From JAUYIV01 sp040882645 (GTDB lineage Bacteria > Actinomycetota > Acidimicrobiia > Spongiisociales > UBA11373), in the NCBI GenBank assembly GCA_040882645.1, contig JBBEAX010000071.1, forward strand, positions 1 to 16,751: 16,751 bases of DNA, given 5' to 3'. A model generated the notes under the pieces. The model was given only the letters and a program-made list of their open reading frames with translations. It did no database searches and was not told where the DNA came from. Numbering within the stretch: the stretch's first letter is position 1; each line of letters starts with the position of its first letter. The translations under genes and the position numbers were made by a program. Below, one piece after another: positions 7,167-13,273 of this stretch.

Positions 7167-7364
7167 ATGGCCAGGCGCTCTGAAGCGCTGACCGTCGAAT
7201 GCGCCAACTGTGGGGCGCGCGACGCGATCCAGATCGAACTGAATCTCCCCGACGGCAGCGATGTCACGTTCAACTCGTGTCATCGGTGCGAGCACCGGTG
7301 GTGGGAGTCGGGGAGCGAAGTGCTCGACCTGACGAGTGTGCTGGAGAAGGCGCGGAAACAGTGA
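7167..7364 (+). CDS. Small zinc-ribbon protein
   Basis: The protein has 65 residues with four Cys ligands: C12-x2-C15 and C38-x2-C41. The spacing and the VTFNSCHRCEHRW stretch (33-45) recall the zinc ribbon of TFIIS/RPB9-type proteins, in which an aromatic residue and CxxCxxxW follow the loop. The acidic Asp-Glu pair that catalyses transcript cleavage in TFIIS is not present; the loop reads LPDGSDVT. A structural or nucleic-acid-binding role is possible, but no function can be assigned. The start is well supported: AGGAGG lies 7 nt before the ATG. It is separated by 62 bp from the DUF6788-like gene and may share its transcript. Confidence 0.75.
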   Translation: MARRSEALTVECANCGARDAIQIELNLPDGSDVTFNSCHRCEHRWWESGSEVLDLTSVLEKARKQ

Positions 7365-7383
7365 GCGGCCGAGCCGCTCACTG
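7359..7383 (+). terminator. Perfect 11-bp hairpin containing a stop codon
   Basis: CAGTGAGCGGC (7359-7369) pairs fully with GCCGCTCACTG (7373-7383) across a CGA loop. The TGA stop of the zinc-ribbon gene (7362-7364) lies within the left arm. There is no T-run, but a C-rich repeat follows directly. It is probably a transcription terminator or a 3'-end stabiliser. Confidence 0.6.
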
Positions 7384-7386
7384 CCG

Positions 7387-7405
7387 CCTCCCGCCTCCCG
7401 CAAGA
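7387..7405 (+). repeat. CCTCCCG x 2 + CAAGA, C-rich 3' repeat
   Basis: Two CCTCCCG heptamers are followed by CAAGA. The same order (five heptamers, then CAAGA) occurs at 13088-13127 after another plus-strand gene, and a minus-strand version lies at 14715-14742. In all three places the transcript of the gene just upstream would be C-rich. Confidence 0.75.
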
Positions 7406-7465
7406 CCCTTCTGTGATAGCGATGAGCCATCCGCGAGGGTGAAACCCAGAAACACCCCGCGGCGT

Positions 7466-7471
7466 TACTCT
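7466..7471 (+). promoter_or_regulatory. Leaderless -10 element for the GT-C-like gene
   Basis: TACTCT ends 8 nt before the GTG at 7480. No ribosome binding site is present. This agrees with the spacing at three other genes in the window. Confidence 0.6.
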
Positions 7472-7479
7472 CCTCGATC

Positions 7480-9645
7480 GTGATCGCCGAAGTACCCCTG
7501 CAGTCGACCGCCGGTAGGTTCACCCGTCGCCCGTGGTGGAAATGGGTGACTCCGGTGGTGCTCGTGCTTTCGGGGGCCGTGGCATTCGGGTTCATGCGGC
7601 CCGATCAGATCCTGATCGCAAACACTCCCACCGGCGGCGACATGGGGGCGCATGTCTTGCTTCCGGCGTTCCTGCGTGATGTCCTCTTGCCGTCAGGCCG
7701 GGTGCTCGGCTGGAGCATGGACTGGTACGCCGGTTTCCCGGTGTTCTACTTCTACTTCCCGCTCCCCGCGCTGACGATCGTGCTCTTGGATGTCGTGCTC
7801 CCGTACGGCGTCGCCTTCAAGTTGGTGACCGTGGCCGGCCTGGTCGCGCTGCCTTTCGCTTCGTACTACCTGGCTCGTTCGTTCGAGGCATCCAAGCCCA
7901 TTGCCCTCGTTGCCGCCGCCGCCGGCGGGTCGTTCATATTCATGGAGAGCTTCTCGATATTCGGCGGGAACACTCTCTCCACCCTCGCCGGTGAGTACTC
8001 GTTCTCGTGGTCGTTCGCCCTGTCGCTCGTGTACCTCGGAATGCTGATCCGGAACATCAGGTCGGGCCGGGGGTTCTCGGTAGGCCCGGGCATCGTGCTG
8101 GCCCTCACCGCTCTCTCGCACATCATCACCACGATGCTGATCCTGATCGCCACGATCCCGTTGCTGTTCAAGCGGAAGGGCGTGGCCACCGTCTTCGGTT
8201 CGTGGGCGCTGGGCTTCGGCATTGCCGCGTTCTGGGCGGTCCCCCTCCTGGCGCGCGTGGGACTCACGTCCGACATGGGTTGGTTCCCGGTAGAGGGGGT
8301 CGACAAAGTGTTCCCCCGTGAGCTGTGGCCGATGGTGCTGCTGGCGGCGGCCGGACTCGTGTGGGCGGTCGCCCGCCGCCTGCCCATCTCGTCGGCCGTG
8401 GCCATGCTGGTGACCCCAGTCGCCGGCTACTACCTGATCCAGTTCATCGACTACCGGAAGCTCTACAACGCCCGCTTGCTGCCGTACTGGTACTTCTTTG
8501 TCTACTTGCTTGCCGGGTTGGCGGTCGGTGCCGCCGCAGTGGCGCTCGCCCGACGACTCAAGGGCGGCGAAGCAACCAGGTGGTTGGCCGCCGGCACTGC
8601 CTCGGTGTTCTTCATCCTGGCTGGTGTCGCGGGCATCCAGAAGACGCCGCACTGGGCGGCGTGGAACTACGAGGGCTACGAGGGCAAGCAGGAATTCGCG
8701 CTGACCAGCGAAGGGGAGTGGATCCTCCATACGGACCGATGGGGCGAGTACCAGTCGCTGATGCAGGAGCTCGATGCTCTGCCCCCGGGCCGGGTCATGT
8801 GGGAGGCCAACAACGACATGAACCGGTACGGCACGCCAATGGCCTTGATGCTCACCGGCTACTGGTCCGAGGGCCACCCGTCGATGGAGGGGCTGCTGTT
8901 CGAGTCGTCGCTGACGACCCCGTTTCATTTCCTCAACGCCGCCGAGGTTTCCCAGCGGCCGTCGAATCCGGTCTCGGGGCTGAAGTACAGCCCCGTAATG
9001 GACTTCGAACGGGGCGTGCGCCACCTGGGCGTATACGGCGTCACCTATTACGTGTCCTACACCGAAACCGCCAAGACGGCCGCAACCGAGTACGGGCTCG
9101 AGATCCTCGCGGAGGCGGCGCCGTTCACGGTCTTCGCCCTCCCGCAGACCAGCCTGGTCGAGACCGCGAGCTTCATTCCCGCGGTCTGGGATGGCGAGGA
9201 GAGCTTCTTCGAGGCCACGCTTGGTTGGTATGACAACATCGACGCCCTCGACCGGTGGCTCGTGGCCGAGGGCCCCGAGGATTGGCCGCGGATCGACGAC
9301 ATCACCGTTACCGCCCGCCCCTCCATCGCCACCACCGGCACCGTGACGAACGTGGTACTCGATCACCATCGAATCGAGTTCGACACCACCGCCATCGGGG
9401 TCCCCCACGTGGTCAAGGTCTCCTACTTCCCGAATTGGGAGGCCGAGGGGGCCGAGGGTCCGTACCGGGCGGCCCCCTCCCTCATGATCGTCGTGCCGAC
9501 CGAGGAACACGTCGTGCTCAACTTCACTGACACATGGGCAGAGAGCGCCGGCAAGTGGATGACGGCGGCGACCCTGCTCGCACTCGCCGCCTACGGGATC
9601 CGCCGCAGAAACCGCACAAAGGAGCAGGCAGCAAAGGCTGCGTAG
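7480..9645 (+). CDS. Polytopic GT-C-like membrane protein (PTPS-related type)
   Basis: The protein has 721 residues with about ten membrane segments in the first 390, then a large outer domain (about 395-690) and a final membrane segment (about 693-707) before a basic tail. The first outer loop carries GGDMGAH (52-58), and DWYAGFPVFYFYFPLP (81-96) follows. This architecture, with an acidic residue in the first loop, fits GT-C-type glycosyltransferases and the membrane family annotated as 6-pyruvoyl-tetrahydropterin-synthase-related (a name not based on function). It would use a polyprenyl-phosphate sugar donor outside the membrane; this is inference from the fold class. The GTG start is supported by the -10 spacing. 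It converges with the small GT2 gene, which could supply its donor. It appears inserted into the otherwise conserved block. Confidence 0.7.
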   Translation: MIAEVPLQSTAGRFTRRPWWKWVTPVVLVLSGAVAFGFMRPDQILIANTPTGGDMGAHVLLPAFLRDVLLPSGRVLGWSMDWYAGFPVFYFYFPLPALTIVLLDVVLPYGVAFKLVTVAGLVALPFASYYLARSFEASKPIALVAAAAGGSFIFMESFSIFGGNTLSTLAGEYSFSWSFALSLVYLGMLIRNIRSGRGFSVGPGIVLALTALSHIITTMLILIATIPLLFKRKGVATVFGSWALGFGIAAFWAVPLLARVGLTSDMGWFPVEGVDKVFPRELWPMVLLAAAGLVWAVARRLPISSAVAMLVTPVAGYYLIQFIDYRKLYNARLLPYWYFFVYLLAGLAVGAAAVALARRLKGGEATRWLAAGTASVFFILAGVAGIQKTPHWAAWNYEGYEGKQEFALTSEGEWILHTDRWGEYQSLMQELDALPPGRVMWEANNDMNRYGTPMALMLTGYWSEGHPSMEGLLFESSLTTPFHFLNAAEVSQRPSNPVSGLKYSPVMDFERGVRHLGVYGVTYYVSYTETAKTAATEYGLEILAEAAPFTVFALPQTSLVETASFIPAVWDGEESFFEATLGWYDNIDALDRWLVAEGPEDWPRIDDITVTARPSIATTGTVTNVVLDHHRIEFDTTAIGVPHVVKVSYFPNWEAEGAEGPYRAAPSLMIVVPTEEHVVLNFTDTWAESAGKWMTAATLLALAAYGIRRRNRTKEQAAKAA

Positions 9646-9651
9646 GAATGC

Positions 9652-9678
9652 GGTCGGCGACCTGCGACCTGTTCTTTC
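9652..9678. terminator. Weak hairpin between convergent genes
   Basis: GGTCG (9652-9656) can pair with CGACC (9665-9669), followed by TGTTCTTTCT. It is a plausible but weak terminator in the 33-bp gap between convergent genes. Confidence 0.3.
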
Positions 9679-10392
9679 TCAGCCCCCGGCCCGACGTTCC
9701 CGGGTCAGGGCGCGGCGTATTCGCCAGAGACCCTTGAGAGTGCGGGGTACCCGACTGAGGAAACCGGAACGGGTGTCCCGAAGCTCCTCGACGCGAGCGG
9801 GCACTTCTCGGATATGGGCGCCGACCCGCTCTGCCCGGATCACTAGCTCGGTGTCGAACAGGTCGAGATTCGAGATGACCTTGGGGGTGAGGTCACGGGC
9901 GATCGAACCGCGGACCATCTTCATGCCGTGAGTGTCGCTGACCGACGATCGGAAGAGCAGTTTCAGCAGCAAGTTGAATCCGAGGGTTCCCATGCGACGC
10001 AGCAGGCTGCGCTTGTCCTCCGCTCCTTTCGCTCGCTTCGATGCCAGCACCACGTCGGCCTCGGCGGCGAGCGCCAGCGCCGCTCTGAGGAAGTCAGCCG
10101 AGAAGTAGTCGATGTCGAAGTTGACGACCCAGTCGGAGGAGGCCGACGCGAACCCGGCCCTCATCGCTGCCCCGTAGTTGGGCTCGGGGAGCCGCAGCAC
10201 GCGCAGCCTCGGCTCGTTGTCTGCGATTCGCTCGGCGATCTCGCCGGTCCCATCGGTCGAGCCGTTCTCAGCGAGGACAACCAAGAAGTCGGCGTCGACT
10301 CCGTCGAGCTCGACGAAAAGCCGAGTCAGGGCCGCCGGCATGAAGTCGGCCTCGTTGTGAACCGGGATGACGATGGTGACGCTCGGCCGCAT
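9679..10392 (-). CDS. Family 2 glycosyltransferase, polyprenyl-phosphate sugar synthase-like
   Basis: This soluble 237-residue GT2 enzyme begins with TIVIPVHNEADF (6-17), followed by ENGSTDGT (42-49), NYGAAMRAGF (72-81) and the metal/nucleotide motif DID (93-95). DTHGMKMVRG (153-162) and the DTELVIRAERVGAHIREVPAR stretch (180-200) are typical of enzymes related to dolichyl-phosphate mannose or glucose synthases. No membrane segment is visible. It probably transfers a sugar from a nucleotide donor to a polyprenyl phosphate at the cytoplasmic membrane face. Mannose is a natural guess because mannose-1-phosphate genes lie next to it, but the sugar is not shown by the sequence. The start ATG at 10390-10392 has a leaderless-type -10 element. 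The basic C-terminus may help membrane binding. Confidence 0.82.
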   Translation of the reverse strand: MRPSVTIVIPVHNEADFMPAALTRLFVELDGVDADFLVVLAENGSTDGTGEIAERIADNEPRLRVLRLPEPNYGAAMRAGFASASSDWVVNFDIDYFSADFLRAALALAAEADVVLASKRAKGAEDKRSLLRRMGTLGFNLLLKLLFRSSVSDTHGMKMVRGSIARDLTPKVISNLDLFDTELVIRAERVGAHIREVPARVEELRDTRSGFLSRVPRTLKGLWRIRRALTRERRAGG

Positions 10393-10400
10393 GGCGGTCG

Positions 10401-10406
10401 AGTGTA
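10401..10406 (-). promoter_or_regulatory. Leaderless -10 element for the small GT2 gene
   Basis: On the minus strand TACACT ends 8 nt before the ATG (10392). There is no ribosome binding site. It has the same spacing as the three plus-strand cases. Confidence 0.6.
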
Positions 10407-10420
10407 CGGGGGCCGACCTC

Positions 10421-10545
10421 CGGCCCCAGCCCCGGCCACGGCTCCGGCCTCAGCGAATCCGGCTCCGGCCCCAGCAACGGCCCCGGCCAGAGAATCTTCG
10501 TGAATGGGACTCTGGGTCTGGCCGGAGCTGGAGCCGTGGCCGGGG
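10421..10545. repeat. GC-rich repeats with a 16-bp inverted pair
   Basis: CCCCGGCCACGGCTCC (10430-10445) is the exact reverse complement of 10530-10545. Between them are degenerate direct repeats of CCGGCTCCGGCCCCAGC type (10440-10495). The region lies between the divergent GT2 and manB genes. Read as protein it gives only Pro-Ala repeats, so I do not call it coding. Confidence 0.75.
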
Positions 10546-10549
10546 CGGG

Positions 10550-10582
10550 CATTCTGGCAGCGCCTTCGGCGCTGCCAGAATG
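10550..10582 (+). promoter_or_regulatory. Perfect 15-bp hairpin just before the manB start
   Basis: CATTCTGGCAGCGCC (10550-10564) pairs fully with 10568-10582 across a TTC loop. It ends 5 bp before the ATG of manB, where a ribosome binding site would be expected. It may be a 5'-leader structure that controls manB, a terminator for transcription from upstream, or an operator. Confidence 0.6.
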
Positions 10583-10587
10583 CCTCA

Positions 10588-11940
10588 ATGGATCTGAACG
10601 CGATCTTTAAGGCCTACGACGTCCGGGGAACGGTTCCGGATCAGCTCGACGACGAGGCCGCCCGGCGAATCGGGGCAGCATTTGCAGCTTTCGCCGCATC
10701 CGAACGGATCGCGGTAGGGCGCGACGTGCGTACCTCCTCCCCGGTGTTGGCGGCGGCCTTCATCGAGGGAATCCTCTCGCAGGGCGTCGCCGTCGACGAC
10801 ATCGGCCTGGTGACCACCGATATGGTGTACTTCGCCGCCGGCGAGCTGGACGAGCCCGGGGCGATGATCACGGCTTCACACAACCCCAAGGGTTACAACG
10901 GCATCAAGCTGTGCCTGGCGGCGGCGGCGCCAGTGGGCGTCGATACCGGGCTCATCGAGGTCAAGTCGCTCGCTGAGGCCGACCTGCCGCCCGCACTGGA
11001 GAGAGGGGAGGTGCGTCAGGTCGACATCCTCGGCCGCTATATCGACCATCTTCTCGGGGTTGTCGGCGCCGACTCGATCGGGAAGATCCGGGTGGCGGTG
11101 GACGGGGGCAACGGGGTGGCGGGGGTGGCGATTCCGCAGCTCTTCGAGCGGATTCCCGCCGAGCTGATCCCCTTGTTTCTCGAACCGGACGGCACGTTCC
11201 CCAATCACCACCCCGATCCGCTGCGCCCCGAGAACCTGCGCGACCTGGAGAGCCTGATCGAGCGAGAGAAGCCGGATCTCGGGGTGGCATTCGACGGGGA
11301 CGCCGACCGCGCATTCTTCATCGACGACCTAGGCAATCCGCTGCCGGGCAGCACCATCACCGGCATGGTGGCGGCGTGGTTCCTCGGTCGCGAGCCGGGG
11401 GCCACGATCGTGCACAACCTCATCTGTTCGAAGGCGGTCGCGGAGACCATTGAGGAGCGGGGCGGGGTCCACGTGCGGACCCGGGTCGGGCATTCGTACA
11501 TCAAGACAGTGATGAAAGAGACCGGCGCCGTGTTCGGGGGCGAGCACTCCGGTCACTACTACTTTCGCGACAACTACCGGGCGGATTCGGGAATCCTGGC
11601 ACTGCTCGTGCTGCTCCGTCTGGTCAGCGAGAGCGGTCAGCGGCTTTCGGAGATCCGTGCCGACTTCGAACGCTACGCCCAGTCGGGGGAGATCAACCTT
11701 TCGGTGTCCGACCCGTCCGCCGCCATCGAGGCGGTGGCGACCGCATTCGACACGGAGCGCCAGGACCGGCTCGACGGCCTGACGGTCGACATGGGGGATC
11801 GCTGGTTCAATCTGCGGCCGTCGAACACCGAGCCGGTCTTGCGTCTCAACGTCGAGGCGCCGGACGACCCGGGGGTGGCGGCGCTGGTGGAACAGGTTGG
11901 AAACGTCGTCGAGGGGGTACCACGTGCCGGTGCCGCGTGA
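10588..11940 (+). CDS. manB: Phosphomannomutase / phosphoglucomutase
   Basis: This alpha-D-phosphohexomutase (450 residues) interconverts mannose-6-phosphate and mannose-1-phosphate (often also the glucose phosphates) in the cytoplasm, feeding GDP-mannose synthesis. All four active-site loops are present: the phosphoserine loop TASHNPKGYNG with Ser97, the metal loop DGDADR (236-241), the sugar-specificity loop GGEHSGHYYFRD, and the phosphate-binding loop RPSNTEPVLRLNVEA near the C-terminus. GEHSGH fits the mannomutase/glucomutase group. I choose ATG at 10588, which begins MDLNAIFKAYDVRG as in homologues; an ATG at 10504 in the same frame would add 28 residues encoded by the hairpin and GC repeats. 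No ribosome binding site is clear. The last 17 bp overlap the Trm112-like gene. Confidence 0.94.
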   Translation: MDLNAIFKAYDVRGTVPDQLDDEAARRIGAAFAAFAASERIAVGRDVRTSSPVLAAAFIEGILSQGVAVDDIGLVTTDMVYFAAGELDEPGAMITASHNPKGYNGIKLCLAAAAPVGVDTGLIEVKSLAEADLPPALERGEVRQVDILGRYIDHLLGVVGADSIGKIRVAVDGGNGVAGVAIPQLFERIPAELIPLFLEPDGTFPNHHPDPLRPENLRDLESLIEREKPDLGVAFDGDADRAFFIDDLGNPLPGSTITGMVAAWFLGREPGATIVHNLICSKAVAETIEERGGVHVRTRVGHSYIKTVMKETGAVFGGEHSGHYYFRDNYRADSGILALLVLLRLVSESGQRLSEIRADFERYAQSGEINLSVSDPSAAIEAVATAFDTERQDRLDGLTVDMGDRWFNLRPSNTEPVLRLNVEAPDDPGVAALVEQVGNVVEGVPRAGAA

Positions 11941-12103
11941 ACTGTTGGACATACTCCAGTGCCCGTCGTGCCGCAGTCCGGTCGTGGAATCAGGTGCGTC
12001 GATCGTCTGCCAGGGCTGTGGCCTGGTTTACCCGGTGCGGGACGGTGTCCCTCACATGCTGGTCGAGGAGGCGCAGCAGCCGAGTGAGGAGGACCCGCAG
12101 TGA
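11924..12103 (+). CDS. Trm112-like small zinc protein (YcaR/UPF0434 type)
   Basis: The protein has 59 residues with two Cys pairs, C13-x2-C16 and C29-x2-C32, within the family pattern LLDILQCPSC ... GLVYPVRDGVPHML. Trm112 proteins activate methyltransferases in eukaryotes and archaea; the bacterial role is less clear. In actinobacteria the gene lies between the mutase and isomerase genes, as here. I place the start at GTG 11924, 6 nt after GAGGGGG, inside the end of manB. GTG at 11930 is a nearby alternative, and an ATG further up in frame (11897) would add nine unconserved residues. It overlaps the next gene by 4 bp, so all three genes are translationally coupled. Confidence 0.87.
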   Translation: MPVPRELLDILQCPSCRSPVVESGASIVCQGCGLVYPVRDGVPHMLVEEAQQPSEEDPQ

Positions 12104-13086
12104 GCACGATGCGTGAGCTGATCGACCAACTTCCCGAGCAGCTGCGGTGGGCGGCGGATATCGCCCCACCTGACATGCCCTTCGCCAGCGAGGGACTCGT
12201 CGCCGGGATGGGGGGCTCTGGCGTTGCGGGCGACATTGCCGCAGTGTTCGCCGAGTCGGTCGGCCACCGGGTGTCGACTCATAAGTCGTACGGGCTTCCG
12301 GGCTGGGTTGCCGCCAGCAGACCCCTTGTGGTGGCGGTGTCCCACAGCGGCAACACCGAAGAGACCCGGTCGGCGGTCGATGCTGCGGTCGCCGCGGGCC
12401 TTCCCATCGGTGCCACTTCGACGGGTGGCGCCCTCGCCGAGATGGCCGCCGAATACGGCATTCCCTACCTCGAGATCCCCGCGGGTCCCCAGCCGCGGGC
12501 GGCCGTGGGGTACCTGGCCGGTGCCGTGTTGCGCATGTACGAGGCAGCGGGGGTGGTCGGTGCGACCGCGACTGCGCTGCTCGAAGCGGCCGACGTCGTC
12601 GAAGGGCTGCTCGGGGGCGAGGCGCAGAACCAGGCGGAGGAGATCGCCGCCGGTCTCAGTGGCCGGGTCGCCGTGGTGTACGGCGGGACCGGCATACCCG
12701 CGGCGGCGGCGGGACGATGGAAGACGCAGATCAACGAGAACTCCAAGGCACCCGCCTACTGGTCGGCTCTACCCGAGCTGAATCACAACGAACTGGTGGG
12801 CTGGACCGCGCACCCCGACCTGGGGAAGAATGAAGTGGGTGTCGTCTTCCTCTCTGACCGCGAGGATCACGAGCGGATCGCTCTCAGGGCGCAACTGACG
12901 CGCGATCTGATGGGCGACGTCACCATCGCCGGTCAGGTGTTGTCCCGCGGGGAGGGGGTGCTCGCCCGGCTCTTCTCGCTGATCGTGATCGGGGACCTGG
13001 TGTCGGTAGAGCTCGCCGAACGAGCCGGTGTCGACCCGATGCCGGTAGATGTAATTGAGCAGTTGAAGAAGAGGCTGATTCAGTAG
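12100..13086 (+). CDS. Bifunctional phosphoglucose/phosphomannose isomerase (SIS domain)
   Basis: This 328-residue SIS-domain isomerase converts fructose-6-phosphate to glucose-6-phosphate or mannose-6-phosphate. The signatures of the archaeal-type PGI/PMI family are all visible: GMGGSG (36-41), the phosphate-binding SHSGNTEET (81-89), WKTQINENSKAPAYW (207-221) with probable catalytic Glu213, and ELNHNELVGW (226-235) with His229, 16 residues after the Glu as in the Pyrobaculum enzyme. Near the C-terminus GVDPMPV has Met314 where I recall Thr (DPTPV) in most family members. GTG at 12100, in the GTGA overlap with the Trm112-like stop and 7 nt after AGGAGG, is the likely start; ATG at 12109 is possible. 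It provides the substrate for the mutase encoded upstream. Confidence 0.9.
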   Translation: MSTMRELIDQLPEQLRWAADIAPPDMPFASEGLVAGMGGSGVAGDIAAVFAESVGHRVSTHKSYGLPGWVAASRPLVVAVSHSGNTEETRSAVDAAVAAGLPIGATSTGGALAEMAAEYGIPYLEIPAGPQPRAAVGYLAGAVLRMYEAAGVVGATATALLEAADVVEGLLGGEAQNQAEEIAAGLSGRVAVVYGGTGIPAAAAGRWKTQINENSKAPAYWSALPELNHNELVGWTAHPDLGKNEVGVVFLSDREDHERIALRAQLTRDLMGDVTIAGQVLSRGEGVLARLFSLIVIGDLVSVELAERAGVDPMPVDVIEQLKKRLIQ

Positions 13087-13087
13087 G

Positions 13088-13127
13088 CCTCCCGCCTCCC
13101 TCCTCCCGCCTCCCTCCTCCCGCAAGA
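13088..13127 (+). repeat. CCTCCC(G/T) x 5 + CAAGA, C-rich 3' repeat
   Basis: Five heptamers alternate CCTCCCG and CCTCCCT (13088-13122), then CAAGA, starting 1 bp after the isomerase stop. It is the longest copy of the family seen at 7387 and, inverted, at 14715. The C-rich, G-poor transcript resembles a Rho loading site. Confidence 0.85.
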
Positions 13128-13165
13128 ACTGACCAAACCCGTTTCGCACGCGCCTCCGCGTTCTT

Positions 13166-13195
13166 TCGAATTGCGAATCGCGTATTGCGAATTGC
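13166..13195 (+). repeat. Degenerate GCGAATT heptamer repeat
   Basis: There are four 7-bp units: TCGAATT, GCGAATC, GCGTATT, GCGAATT. They are followed by GGGCC (13197-13201) and GGCCC (13213-13217), which can pair, and one more GCGAATT (13220-13226). It is related to 6475-6506 and, inverted, to 14543-14570. Confidence 0.8.
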
Positions 13196-13259
13196 TGGGC
13201 CGAGCGAAGCAAGGCCCTTGCGAATTGCCCCTGCCGTCGGTGGGCAGTTCCCAGCCCGA

Positions 13260-13265
13260 TAACCT
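13260..13265 (+). promoter_or_regulatory. Leaderless -10 element for ahcY
   Basis: TAACCT ends 8 nt before the ATG at 13274. No ribosome binding site is present in CTAAACCT. It has the same geometry as at 6563, 7466 and 10401. Confidence 0.6.
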
Positions 13266-13273
13266 CTAAACCT

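Noticed and set aside
7693..9510. A 605-codon open frame on the minus strand
   Set aside because: It is antisense to the GT-C-like gene, rich in His, Arg and Gly, without recognisable motifs; it is a by-product of GC-rich codon use.
9928..10503. Open frame ending in Pro-Ala repeats
   Set aside because: The first part is antisense to the GT2 gene and the repeats come from GC-rich intergenic DNA; no start signal or motif supports it.
10504..10587. N-terminal extension of the mutase from an ATG at 10504
   Set aside because: The extra 28 residues are encoded by the GC repeats and hairpin, and homologues begin with the sequence at 10588.
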